Assembly (NCBI RefSeq): GCF_011777505.1
Contig: NZ_JAATJT010000001.1
Coordinates: 1,178,001 to 1,242,000, forward strand
Origin: Gaetbulibacter sp. S0825
GTDB lineage: Bacteria > Bacteroidota > Bacteroidia > Flavobacteriales > Flavobacteriaceae
DNA length: 64,000 nucleotides
Direction: 5' to 3'
The notes beneath the pieces were generated by a model. The model had not been told where the DNA came from. It searched no databases and worked only from the letters and a program-made list of their open reading frames with translations. The position numbers were made by a program, and so were the translations under genes. Positions 9,424 to 16,978 of this stretch are shown piece by piece; positions within the stretch are counted from its first letter, which is position 1, and every line of letters begins with the position of its first letter.

Positions 9424-10394
9424 TAGTCTAGAGATTGATTTTCTAAGGATGCTTTTTCTAACAATTCACTAAATTCTTTGGCCGATAAATTCCCATAATA
9501 GAAATTTATTGGATTAATTCTTACACCATCTTTAAATATTTCATAATGTAAATGAGGTGCTTCCGATCTTCCAGTGCTACCAACAAAACCAATTAAGTCA
9601 CCACGTTTTACTTTTTGATTTTTCTTCACATTATACTTATAAAGATGGGCATACAAACTCACATAGCCATAGCCATGATCTATACGTATATGTTTACCAT
9701 ATCCTGTAGCACCAGCATCAGCACGTTTAACAACACCATCACCTGAAGCATAAATTGGTGTACCACGAGGTGCAGTGAAATCCATACCATAGTGGAATTT
9801 CCTAACCTTAGTAAAAGGATCTGTTCTATAGCCATATCCTGATGCCATACGCGTTAACTCTTCGTTGTTCACAGGCTGAATAGCTGGAATGGTTGCCAAA
9901 AATTTTTCTTTGTCTTCGGCTAATACTGCAATTTCATCTAGAGATTTAGACTGAACCACAATTTGTTTTTGAATGATATCTAAACGTTTATTAGCTTCTA
10001 TAATTAGTTTGGAATTATCATAGCCTTCAAATTGTTTGTATCGATTAATTCCTCCAAACCCTTGGCGTCTTTGTTCATTTGGAATTGGATTAGCCTCAAA
10101 GTAGAGTCTATAAATAGCATTATCACGCTCTTCTACGTTTGCTAAAACCGATTCAACTTCATCCATTTTTTTATTTAACAAATCATATTGAAATTGCATG
10201 TTTTGAAGCTCACGTGCAAGTGCCTTTTCTTTTGGGGATTCAAAATATTGACTAGCAATAAACACAAACATGAAACCAAACAAAGCAGACCCTAATAAGA
10301 ATACGAAAATATATTTGGCTGTGGTTCGCTTCTTGCGTATCACTTTCCTGTAAGAAAGTGTTTCCGAATCGTAATAATATTTTACTTTAGACAT
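9423..10394 (-). CDS. Membrane-anchored M23 (LytM-type) metallopeptidase
   Basis: A cytoplasmic N-terminal tail is followed by one membrane segment (about residues 27-48), a coiled coil (about 55-165) and a LytM domain. Zinc ligands and catalytic residues are visible: His201 and Asp205 in FHYGMDF, His250 in YAHLY, and His281/His283 in HLHYEI. The HxxxD and HxH pairs needed for endopeptidase activity are complete, so this is likely an active peptidoglycan hydrolase rather than an EnvC-like degenerate activator. It lies upstream of MerR in a two-gene operon and is divergent from alaS. Confidence 0.92.
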   Translation of the reverse strand: MSKVKYYYDSETLSYRKVIRKKRTTAKYIFVFLLGSALFGFMFVFIASQYFESPKEKALARELQNMQFQYDLLNKKMDEVESVLANVEERDNAIYRLYFEANPIPNEQRRQGFGGINRYKQFEGYDNSKLIIEANKRLDIIQKQIVVQSKSLDEIAVLAEDKEKFLATIPAIQPVNNEELTRMASGYGYRTDPFTKVRKFHYGMDFTAPRGTPIYASGDGVVKRADAGATGYGKHIRIDHGYGYVSLYAHLYKYNVKKNQKVKRGDLIGFVGSTGRSEAPHLHYEIFKDGVRINPINFYYGNLSAKEFSELLEKASLENQSLD

Positions 10395-10408
10395 ATCTTA
10401 AAATATTC

Positions 10409-10416
10409 TATTTTTG
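10409..10416 (+). promoter_or_regulatory. -7 promoter box of alaS
   Basis: TATTTTTG fits TANNTTTG exactly. It lies about 85 nt before the alaS ATG and upstream of the start point expected for the opposing M23 promoter, so the two transcripts overlap at their 5' ends. Confidence 0.45.
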
Positions 10417-10437
10417 CAGGATTAATAGAACGAACAA

Positions 10438-10445
10438 CAAATATA
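10438..10445 (-). promoter_or_regulatory. -7 promoter box of the M23-MerR operon
   Basis: On the minus strand TATATTTG is a perfect TANNTTTG match, 43 nt upstream of the M23 start codon. It sits within the leader of the divergent alaS transcript. Confidence 0.45.
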
Positions 10446-10500
10446 TAAATTGTTTCACATTTAAAGCAATTTACGTAAAACAGGTTATTAACAACGATAT

Positions 10501-13116
10501 ATGAAGTCTCAAGAGGTACGACAGAAATTTTTAGATTTTTTTGAAAGCAAAAAGCATAGCATTGTGCCTTCTGCGCCAATGGTTTTGAAAAATGATCCTA
10601 CGTTAATGTTTGTTAATTCCGGAATGGCGCCTTTTAAAGAATATTTTTTAGGAAATGCTGAGCCAAAAAATAACCGAATTGCCGATACGCAAAAATGTTT
10701 GCGAGTTTCTGGAAAACACAACGATTTAGAAGAAGTTGGGTACGATACGTACCATCACACACTTTTCGAAATGCTTGGAAACTGGAGTTTTGGAGATTAT
10801 TTTAAAAAGGAAGCCATTGCTTGGGCTTGGGAGCTTTTAACTGAGGTTTATGGTATCGATAAAGATATTTTGTATGTAACGGTTTTTGAAGGAAGTGATG
10901 ATGCAGACAATTTAAAAATGGATAACGAAGCTTATGATATTTGGAAGCAATACATATCTGAAGATCGCATTTTAAAAGGAAATAAGAAAGATAATTTCTG
11001 GGAAATGGGAGACCAAGGTCCTTGTGGACCTTGTAGTGAAATTCATGTGGATATTCGTACTGCTGAAGAAAAAGCTAAGGTAGATGGAAAGTCTTTAGTA
11101 AATATGGACCACCCTCAAGTAGTTGAAATTTGGAATCTGGTGTTTATGCAATACAATCGAAAAGCTAATGGCTCGTTGGAAGTATTGCCTAGTAAACATA
11201 TAGACACAGGTATGGGTTTTGAGCGTTTATGTATGGTATTACAGGATGTAAAATCCAATTACGACACAGATGTATTTACGCCTGTAATTCGTGAAATAGA
11301 GACCATTACCAATAAGGATTATGGCAAGGATGAAAAAATTGATGTTGCCGTTAGAGTGATTTCAGACCATGTTCGCGCAGTGGCATTTTCAATTGCAGAT
11401 GGTCAATTGCCAAGTAACACAGGAGCTGGTTATGTAATACGACGTATTTTACGACGTGCTGTACGTTACGGATTTACATTTTTAGATAAAAAAGAACCTT
11501 TTATTTACAGATTAGTAGATGTATTGAGTAAAAAAATGGGGAGAGCATTTCCAGAATTAAAATCTCAAAAGCAACTTATTGAAAATGTTATAAAAGAAGA
11601 GGAAGCGTCGTTTTTAAGAACACTAGATCAAGGTTTAGTATTACTTAATGGTATTGTTGAGCAAACTAAGGGCGATATTGTTTCTGGAGAAAAGGCTTTT
11701 GAATTGTATGACACTTACGGTTTCCCAATAGATTTAACAGCATTGATTCTGTCTGAAAAAGGAATGAAATTGGATGAAGAAGGGTTTAATGAAGAGCTGC
11801 AAAAACAAAAAAACAGATCACGTGCTGCTAGTGAAATGTCTACCGACGATTGGACGATTCTAGTAGATGATGCCGAACAAGAGTTTATAGGTTATGATGC
11901 GTTAGAAGCAAACGTGAAAATTACAAGATATAGAAAAGTAACCTCTAAAAAAGATGGTGAAATGTATCAATTGGTGTTTAATTTAACACCTTTTTACGCC
12001 GAAGGAGGAGGTCAAGTTGGTGATAAAGGCTATTTAAAAGATACACATGGAGACGTGGTTTATATTTTAGATACTAAAAAAGAAAACAACGTGATCATTC
12101 ATTTTGCTAAAAACTTACCAGATCATTTAACTGAAACTTTTAAAGCCGTAGTGGATGTAAAACAACGTCAAAGAACTGAGGCTAATCATACTGCTACGCA
12201 TTTATTGCATCAAGCTTTAAGAGAAGTTCTAGGCGATCATGTAGAGCAAAAAGGTAGTGCAGTACATTCAAAATATTTGCGATTTGATTTTTCGCATTTT
12301 TCTAAATTAACTACTGAACAATTACGTGACGTTGAAAATTTTGTAAATGCTCGAATTGATGGAAAATTACCTTTAGAAGAAAATAGGAATGTGCCAATGG
12401 AACAAGCAATTGCAGATGGAGCAATGGCACTGTTTGGTGAAAAATACGGTGATACAGTTAGAACTATTAGATTTGGACAATCCATGGAATTATGCGGTGG
12501 TACACATGTAAAAAACACAGGAGATATTTGGCATTTCAAAATTAGATCAGAAAGTGCCATTGCATCAGGAATTAGACGTATTGAAGCTATTACAAACGAT
12601 GCTGTTAAAGATTTTTATTTTGATACAAACAGAGCATATTTTGAAATTAGGGATTTGCTTAATAATGCTAAAGACCCAGTGAAAGCTGTTTCTGAATTAA
12701 AAGACGAAAACATCAATTTAAAAAAGCAAATTGAAACCTTATTAAAAGACAAGGCAAAAAATATAAAAGGTGATTTAAAAAACGAATTGACTGAGATTAA
12801 TGATATTCAATTTTTAGCAAAGCAATTGGACTTAGATGCTTCTGGAATGAAAGATTTATGTTTTGAATTAGGTAATGAATTTAATAATCTATTCTTACTA
12901 TTTGCTGCCGAAAATGATGGAAAGGCGTTGTTGTCTTGCTATATCTCAAAAGAATTAGTTGCAGAGAGAAATCTAAATGCTGGACAGGTAGTTAGAGAAC
13001 TTGGTAAACACATCCAAGGTGGTGGTGGTGGTCAACCCTTCTTCGCAACTGCTGGAGGAAAAAACCCAAAGGGGATTAATGAGGCTTTAACTGAAGCAAA
13101 AAAATACATTCAGTAA
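10501..13116 (+). CDS. alaS: Alanine--tRNA ligase
   Basis: This is a full-length (871 aa) class II alanyl-tRNA synthetase that charges tRNA-Ala. The N-terminal aminoacylation domain begins at once with the class II motif region ([15 protein letters not shown]). The editing domain carries its zinc ligands in HTATH (His563, His567) and CGGTH (Cys665, His669). The C-terminal DHHA1 domain ends in [17 protein letters not shown], the glycine-rich motif characteristic of AlaRS. A GSCFA gene follows 32 bp later on the same strand, separated by a palindromic repeat, so read-through is possible. Confidence 0.98.
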   Translation: MKSQEVRQKFLDFFESKKHSIVPSAPMVLKNDPTLMFVNSGMAPFKEYFLGNAEPKNNRIADTQKCLRVSGKHNDLEEVGYDTYHHTLFEMLGNWSFGDYFKKEAIAWAWELLTEVYGIDKDILYVTVFEGSDDADNLKMDNEAYDIWKQYISEDRILKGNKKDNFWEMGDQGPCGPCSEIHVDIRTAEEKAKVDGKSLVNMDHPQVVEIWNLVFMQYNRKANGSLEVLPSKHIDTGMGFERLCMVLQDVKSNYDTDVFTPVIREIETITNKDYGKDEKIDVAVRVISDHVRAVAFSIADGQLPSNTGAGYVIRRILRRAVRYGFTFLDKKEPFIYRLVDVLSKKMGRAFPELKSQKQLIENVIKEEEASFLRTLDQGLVLLNGIVEQTKGDIVSGEKAFELYDTYGFPIDLTALILSEKGMKLDEEGFNEELQKQKNRSRAASEMSTDDWTILVDDAEQEFIGYDALEANVKITRYRKVTSKKDGEMYQLVFNLTPFYAEGGGQVGDKGYLKDTHGDVVYILDTKKENNVIIHFAKNLPDHLTETFKAVVDVKQRQRTEANHTATHLLHQALREVLGDHVEQKGSAVHSKYLRFDFSHFSKLTTEQLRDVENFVNARIDGKLPLEENRNVPMEQAIADGAMALFGEKYGDTVRTIRFGQSMELCGGTHVKNTGDIWHFKIRSESAIASGIRRIEAITNDAVKDFYFDTNRAYFEIRDLLNNAKDPVKAVSELKDENINLKKQIETLLKDKAKNIKGDLKNELTEINDIQFLAKQLDLDASGMKDLCFELGNEFNNLFLLFAAENDGKALLSCYISKELVAERNLNAGQVVRELGKHIQGGGGGQPFFATAGGKNPKGINEALTEAKKYIQ

Positions 13117-13122
13117 CTTGTC

Positions 13123-13143
13123 ATTCCGCACTTGATGCGGAAT
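13123..13143. repeat. Short palindromic repeat between alaS and GSCFA gene
   Basis: ATTCCGCA and TGCGGAAT form perfect 8-bp arms around a CTTGA loop, inside the motif TCATTCCGCACTTGATGCGG. It belongs to the same general class as the hairpin at 53314-53335. There is no T-run, so it is a mobile-looking palindrome rather than a terminator. Confidence 0.6.
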
Positions 13144-13148
13144 CCACT

Positions 13149-14099
13149 ATGAGACTACAAACGACTATACCATTTCGGCCACAACAGCATAATCAAATAG
13201 ATTACGACTCTAGTGTCTTGTTATTGGGGTCGTGTTTTGTAGAGAATATTGGTAATAAACTAGACTATTTTAAGTTTCAAAATCTTCAAAATCCATTTGG
13301 TGTTCTATTTCAACCTTTGGCTATTGAAAAGCTAATCACTAATACCATAAATAAACAAAAATATACTGAAGACGATATTTTTTTTCATAACGAACAATGG
13401 CATTGTTATGATGCACACTCTAAATTAAGTCATGCTTCAAAAGAAGGTATGTTAAATGATTTAAACAAAAGAATCAAATCAACAAATCAACAAATCAACG
13501 AATCAACACACATCATAGTTACGTTAGGAACTGCTTGGGTTTACAGACATACAGAAACAGATAGTATCGTTGCTAACTGCCATAAAGTACCTCAGAAGAA
13601 GTTTTTAAAGGAATTGCTTTTGGTTGATGAAATCTCAGAATCTTTGCAATCAATTGAGGAGCTAATTAGAAGCGTTAACAAGAAAGCATCTATTCTATTT
13701 ACAGTGTCTCCTGTTCGTCACTTAAAAGATGGGTTTTTAGAGAATATGCAAAGTAAAGCACATTTAATTGCTGCAATTCACCAAATTGTTGAGCCAAGAA
13801 ATAATCTTCACTATTTCCCATCGTATGAAATTATGATGGACGAGCTACGTGATTATCGTTTTTATACTGAAGATATGCTGCACCCTAACCAAACAGCTGT
13901 CAATTATATTTGGGAGAAATTTCAAAATGTTTGGATTTCAAATGACGCTTTTCAAACTATGGAAGATGTAGGTATTGTACAAAAAGGGATACAGCATATA
14001 CCTTTCAACCCAAATTCTGAAGCACATCAAAAGTTTCTTAAAAACTTAGAGCAGAAAAAAATGCTTCTTCAAAAAAAACATTCTTATATGCTTTTTTAA
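13149..14099 (+). CDS. GSCFA-domain protein
   Basis: The 316-residue protein is recognised by the defining N-terminal block LLLGSCFVENIGNKL (GSCF at residues 27-30). Later blocks are VTLGTAWVYRH, NCHK, FTVSPVRHLKDG and a closing D-x-LHPN motif (EDMLHPNQTAVNYIW). The GSCFA family resembles SGNH/GDSL hydrolases, with the Ser in GSCF and the Asp-x-x-His in DMLHPN as likely catalytic residues; that is an inference. It has no signal peptide. It follows alaS with a 32-bp gap and precedes the large non-coding sRNA region. Confidence 0.88.
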   Translation: MRLQTTIPFRPQQHNQIDYDSSVLLLGSCFVENIGNKLDYFKFQNLQNPFGVLFQPLAIEKLITNTINKQKYTEDDIFFHNEQWHCYDAHSKLSHASKEGMLNDLNKRIKSTNQQINESTHIIVTLGTAWVYRHTETDSIVANCHKVPQKKFLKELLLVDEISESLQSIEELIRSVNKKASILFTVSPVRHLKDGFLENMQSKAHLIAAIHQIVEPRNNLHYFPSYEIMMDELRDYRFYTEDMLHPNQTAVNYIWEKFQNVWISNDAFQTMEDVGIVQKGIQHIPFNPNSEAHQKFLKNLEQKKMLLQKKHSYMLF

Positions 14100-14212
14100 G
14101 TTGTTTTTACTCTAAACATCAAGAATTGAAGTGGTTATAAAATCACCCAAACTTCCTATGATGTTTTAATAATTATGCTTTAAAACTTTTCATCTTTTTT
14201 AACGACTTCTTA

Positions 14213-14253
14213 TCGAAAAAAAACTTTTTGAATTCTAAAATAGTATATCTTCG
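14213..14253 (+). promoter_or_regulatory. Promoter and upstream box of sRNA copy 1
   Basis: TCGAAAAA (14213-14220) lies exactly 33 nt upstream of the -7-like box TATCTTCG (14246-14253). A TTTTTG at 14225-14230 could be the -33 element. The 33-nt spacing is the same in copies 2 and 3, but copy 1 lacks the second distal TCGAAAAA box those copies have. Confidence 0.5.
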
Positions 14254-14255
14254 AA

Positions 14256-14326
14256 CTGCTATTAATCAATTTTTAAAAGGCGTCAGGAATTTCTGTTTAA
14301 TCAGATTATTACTGATGCTTTTTTTT
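14256..14326 (+). ncRNA. Tandem small RNA, copy 1
   Basis: A predicted RNA of about 70 nt; the exact start is estimated from the -7 box. It starts with the conserved block CTGCTATTAATCAA (14256-14269). A hairpin follows with outer arms GCGTCAG (14280-14286) and CTGATGC (14312-14318), one G-U pair. Inside is a small hairpin, TCTG-TTTAAT-CAGA. The outer stem runs directly into eight T residues (14319-14326), an intrinsic terminator. Copies 2 and 3 keep the fold, the 5' block and a TTTA loop while the stem bases differ, which is the pattern of a conserved RNA structure. No reading frame runs through it. Confidence 0.7.
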
Positions 14327-14354
14327 ATATAAAAAGTTACTTTTTTATCGTTTG

Positions 14355-14446
14355 TCGAAAAAATCTGCAAAAATTCTCAGTTGGTCTAGTTTAATCTTAC
14401 ACTAGTCGAAAAACACAACTAAGTTCTATTATTAAGTTTACATTTA
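14355..14446 (+). promoter_or_regulatory. Double-box promoter of sRNA copy 2
   Basis: Two TCGAAAAA boxes at 14355 and 14406 are 51 nt apart. TCTAGT lies at 14385, and the -7-like box TACATTTA is at 14439-14446, 33 nt after the start of the proximal box. The same geometry recurs to the base in copy 3. I infer two activator sites about five helical turns apart. Confidence 0.55.
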
Positions 14447-14448
14447 CA

Positions 14449-14519
14449 TTGCTATTAATCAATATATTTGAAGCGCTACAGACACTTGTTTACAAGAAGA
14501 AGTAGCGTTTCTTTTTTTT
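14449..14519 (+). ncRNA. Tandem small RNA, copy 2
   Basis: Same architecture as copy 1: conserved 5' block TTGCTATTAATCAA (14449-14462), then an outer stem AAGCGCTAC (14471-14479) pairing with GTAGCGTTT (14502-14510) with one G-U pair. The inner hairpin is CTTG-TTTA-CAAG, and the tail is a T-run ending at 14519. Compared with copy 3 nearly every stem position differs yet pairing is kept, while the TTTA loop and the 5' block are constant. The start is estimated from the -7 box 14439-14446. It is unlikely to code for protein. Confidence 0.72.
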
Positions 14520-14592
14520 GTTTTGTTTTATTGCTTTATTCGATAAACTGTAAATGTTTTTTGTTGCTTTTCTTACTGTTTTAGTGTTTTAA

Positions 14593-14684
14593 TCGAAAAA
14601 ATAAGCATAATGTTTCCGTTTATCTAGTATTCTATTAAAGTAATCGAAAAACACAAGAATGTTGTACTAATAAGGTTACATTTA
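14593..14684 (+). promoter_or_regulatory. Double-box promoter of sRNA copy 3
   Basis: TCGAAAAA boxes at 14593 and 14644 (51 nt apart), TCTAGT at 14623 and the -7-like box TACATTTA at 14677-14684 reproduce the copy 2 layout shifted by exactly 238 nt. This points to duplication of the whole promoter-plus-RNA unit. Confidence 0.55.
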
Positions 14685-14686
14685 CA

Positions 14687-14755
14687 CTGCTATTAATCAA
14701 ATATTTGAAGCATTAGTTGACGTTCGTTTACGAAAAGATCTAATGCTTCTTTTTG
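14687..14755 (+). ncRNA. Tandem small RNA, copy 3
   Basis: 5' block CTGCTATTAATCAA (14687-14700), then a perfect 10-bp outer stem GAAGCATTAG (14707-14716) with CTAATGCTTC (14740-14749). The inner hairpin is TTCG-TTTA-CGAA (14723-14734) and a T-run follows. The terminator abuts the 3' end of the convergent aminotransferase gene (stop at 14757), so it may also shape that transcript's end. Of the three copies this has the most stable stem. Confidence 0.72.
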
Positions 14756-14756
14756 T

Positions 14757-15881
14757 TTAAGAGTATACTGAAATAATGGCTTTGTTAAACGCTACAACCT
14801 CTTCAATAGTTCCTGTGCTTATTCTGCACCAATTATAAAAAGGCGGAAAAGCACGACCAATCATGACACCTTTTTCTAGCATTTGCTTTCCTAAGGTGTT
14901 TATGTCCCTTCCAGATTTAAAGAAGATAAAATTAGTGCTGGACTTTACATACGGTAATTCTAAATGGTCTAAGGTTGCATAAATAAGCTGTTTGGCTTCT
15001 TTTGTTTTTTCTAAAGAGAATTTAAAAAATTCTTCGTCTTTTAATGCTTCTTTAGCTCCTTCAATAGCGTACACATTACTCATGGCAACTACATTACGTC
15101 TTATTATTTGAGCCAATTCAGGTTTAGCTATTAAATAGCCAATTCGCATTCCAGCCATTCCATAAACTTTAGAAAATGTTTTAGAAACCACTATGTTCTC
15201 ACCTTTTTTAACTAAATCTACCATCGAAGGGTAATTAGGGTCGTCTATATATTCATAATAAGCTTCATCGCTAAACACAATAGTCTTCTTGCTTACCGAA
15301 GTGCAAAAGTCCACAAGAGCATCAGCAGGTAATAGTGTAGATGTTGGGTTATTAGGATTGCATAGAAATACCATTTTGGTTTTATTGGTGATTCTCTTTT
15401 CAATTTCTTGAAGGTCATAACCCATGTTTTTGTCAACAGGAACCCAATTAATATTTGCTCCCCACATTTCAGCATATTGCATCATGGCAAGAAAGGTCGG
15501 TTTTGCAGCAATGATTTCTCCTCCATCTGCAGTAAAAGTAATTCCAGCAATTTTTAATCCCTCAGTAGATCCTCCTGTAATAATAATTGATTCTTTACTT
15601 ACACCATGTTTTACTGCTAACATTTCAGCTAATTCATCGGCATATCCATATGGATATCTACAACCATCATCAAACGCTTTTTTAACAGCATTTCTAACAC
15701 GTTGTGATGGTCCATAAGGATTCTCATTAGAACTTAATCTAATTGGATTACTAAGTTTTCGTGGGTTGAATTTTAGTTTTTCTTCTTTTGTTAATGGTTT
15801 TATGGTCGTAAAACCATTTAAAAGTGTAAATCCGCCAGCTAGAGCAGTAGTTCTTAGCCATTCTCTTCTATTAAGTTCCAT
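14757..15881 (-). CDS. HisC-like aminotransferase with Tat-type signal
   Basis: A 374-residue class I/II PLP aminotransferase related to histidinol-phosphate aminotransferase. Landmarks are SNENPYGPS (51-59), CNPNNPT (174-180), Asp205 in FSDEAYYE, and the PLP lysine Lys238 in SKTFSKVYG. Unusually, the protein starts with NRREWLRTTALAGGFTLLNGF, a twin-arginine signal with an alanine/glycine-rich hydrophobic stretch, so export in folded form with cofactor is likely. A biosynthetic HisC would be cytoplasmic and part of a his operon; here there are no his genes nearby. The substrate is unknown, possibly a periplasmic amino acid or amino-phosphate. Confidence 0.88.
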   Translation of the reverse strand: MELNRREWLRTTALAGGFTLLNGFTTIKPLTKEEKLKFNPRKLSNPIRLSSNENPYGPSQRVRNAVKKAFDDGCRYPYGYADELAEMLAVKHGVSKESIIITGGSTEGLKIAGITFTADGGEIIAAKPTFLAMMQYAEMWGANINWVPVDKNMGYDLQEIEKRITNKTKMVFLCNPNNPTSTLLPADALVDFCTSVSKKTIVFSDEAYYEYIDDPNYPSMVDLVKKGENIVVSKTFSKVYGMAGMRIGYLIAKPELAQIIRRNVVAMSNVYAIEGAKEALKDEEFFKFSLEKTKEAKQLIYATLDHLELPYVKSSTNFIFFKSGRDINTLGKQMLEKGVMIGRAFPPFYNWCRISTGTIEEVVAFNKAIISVYS

Positions 15882-15931
15882 TTGAATTAAAGTTGAAGGT
15901 TGCTAGCTAAGATACTCATTTATAGGCTAGT

Positions 15932-16237
15932 TCACAAAAGTTGACTTAATCTTTGCCAACCACCACCGTTCATAGCCTCTATGCCATTTCGCTTTAAGAT
16001 ATTTGCTGCAGTTGCCGATCGCATACCGCTAGCACAGCAAGTAATAACAGGCTTGTTCTGCTTCTTAATTTTTGCTATATGATTATTAAGTGTTTGTAAC
16101 GGAATATTCTTAGACCCAGAAATTGCTCCAATTGAATATTCTGCTTCTGTACGTACATCAAGTACTATTGCCTCTTTCGACATAAATTCTTCTACCATCT
16201 TTCTCTTGTTTTTAAATAAAAAATCAAAAAATCCCAT
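15932..16237 (-). CDS. Rhodanese-like domain protein, 101 aa
   Basis: A single rhodanese domain. The N-terminal part reads AIVLDVRTEAEYSIGAISGSKNIPL, and the active-site loop is C-A-S-G-M-R at residues 68-73 with Cys68 as the sulfur-carrying nucleophile, preceded by a second Cys67. It probably acts as a cytoplasmic sulfurtransferase or persulfide carrier. It is divergent from the TetR gene, sharing a gap of about 105 bp that contains the TGTAAC-N4-GTTACA inverted repeat. It could therefore be affected by the same regulator, though I see no functional link with the paa genes. Confidence 0.9.
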   Translation of the reverse strand: MGFFDFLFKNKRKMVEEFMSKEAIVLDVRTEAEYSIGAISGSKNIPLQTLNNHIAKIKKQNKPVITCCASGMRSATAANILKRNGIEAMNGGGWQRLSQLL

Positions 16238-16280
16238 AAATATTTTTTTTGCAAAGGACAGAAATAATAAACTATTAACA

Positions 16281-16296
16281 TGTAACTTGTGTTACA
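16281..16296. promoter_or_regulatory. Inverted repeat, probable TetR operator (site 1)
   Basis: TGTAAC-TTGT-GTTACA is a perfect 6-bp inverted repeat with a 4-nt spacer, upstream of the TetR gene. Its TAAC-N4-GTTA centre is shared with the sites before paaE (16943-16962) and, with one change, before the E2 gene (29685-29702). That fits autoregulation by the adjacent TetR protein. A -7-like TATCTTCC lies about 10 bp downstream. Confidence 0.6.
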
Positions 16297-16342
16297 GATT
16301 TTAGTATCTTCCATCATAATTTCTATAACAAATTTACAACTT

Positions 16343-16912
16343 TTGAAATACGAAACACGTAAAGACGAAATCATACAAACATCAGCAGTATTATTCCAAA
16401 AAAAAGGATATAGTGCTGTAACAATGCGTGATATTGCAAAAGCCATGGGGATTAAAGCTGCAAGCTTATACAACCATATTAAATCTAAACAAGAAATACT
16501 TTCAGAGATAATTATTTCTTTAGCAGAACAGTTTACCGAGCAAATGAAGATTATCAAAAATTCTGATGATAATAGCATTGATAAATTAAAACAGATTGTG
16601 GCTTTGCATGTTAATACAACTTCAAATAACCAATTTGGGATGGCTTCTTTAAATAATGATTGGATGCACTTGGAAGCAGAATTAGAGTATTACTTGAAAC
16701 TTAGAAAAAATTATGAAAACGATTTTCGAGGTGTTATTGAGGAAGGTATTCAAGGCAGTGAGCTTATCAATGGAAATCCCGAAGTTATGCTATTCTCATT
16801 ACTCTCAACCTTGCGATCTCTTTACATCTGGTTGCCAAAAAAAGAAGACTTAGATATTGAAAAATTTACGACCGAATTAAGTTTGGTGCTCATTAACGGA
16901 ATTAACAAATAG
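16343..16912 (+). CDS. TetR-family regulator, probable repressor of the paa block (PaaR-like)
   Basis: The N-terminal helix-turn-helix is textbook TetR: KYETRKDEIIQTSAVLFQKKGYSAVTM then RDIAKAMGIKAASLYNHIKSK. The C-terminal domain (about residues 70-189) is helical and would hold the ligand pocket. I chose the TTG at 16343 (189 aa) because the alternative GTG at 16289 falls inside the inverted repeat 16281-16296 and adds a non-TetR-like leader. The gene sits 66 bp before paaE in the same direction, and inverted repeats of the same type lie at both promoters. By analogy with PaaR of other bacteria the ligand may be phenylacetyl-CoA or a related acyl-CoA; that is an inference. Confidence 0.85.
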   Translation: MKYETRKDEIIQTSAVLFQKKGYSAVTMRDIAKAMGIKAASLYNHIKSKQEILSEIIISLAEQFTEQMKIIKNSDDNSIDKLKQIVALHVNTTSNNQFGMASLNNDWMHLEAELEYYLKLRKNYENDFRGVIEEGIQGSELINGNPEVMLFSLLSTLRSLYIWLPKKEDLDIEKFTTELSLVLINGINK

Positions 16913-16928
16913 TTATCATTTTATTTTG

Positions 16929-16936
16929 TAAATTTG
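16929..16936 (+). promoter_or_regulatory. -7 promoter box of the paa operon
   Basis: TAAATTTG matches TANNTTTG exactly and sits just upstream of the operator at 16943. The expected start site would fall inside that operator, so bound repressor would block initiation. Confidence 0.6.
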
Positions 16937-16942
16937 TAACTA

Positions 16943-16962
16943 AAACTAACAAGTGTTAGTTT
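16943..16962. promoter_or_regulatory. Perfect inverted repeat, probable operator of the paa operon (site 2)
   Basis: AAACTAAC-AAGT-GTTAGTTT is a perfect 8-bp inverted repeat with a 4-nt spacer, 17 bp before the paaE ATG and immediately downstream of the -7 box. It is the strongest of the three TAAC-N4-GTTA sites. ACTAAC-type half-sites are common among TetR regulators of acyl-CoA metabolism. Confidence 0.7.
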
Positions 16963-16978
16963 AATATTTAATTACAAT

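Noticed and set aside
14213-14755. Tandem hairpins read as simple terminators or as 6S RNA
   Set aside because: Simple terminators do not share a 14-nt 5' block, inner hairpins and exactly spaced upstream boxes. 6S RNA is about 180 nt with one long bulged hairpin, unlike these roughly 70-nt units.
15424-15717. Open frame antisense to the aminotransferase
   Set aside because: No homology-like motifs; it mirrors the conserved aminotransferase coding sequence and has no promoter.
16192-16578. Open frame on the minus strand overlapping the TetR and rhodanese region
   Set aside because: It runs opposite the helix-turn-helix of the TetR gene, has no family resemblance and sits over a known gene; it is a shadow of the TetR sequence.
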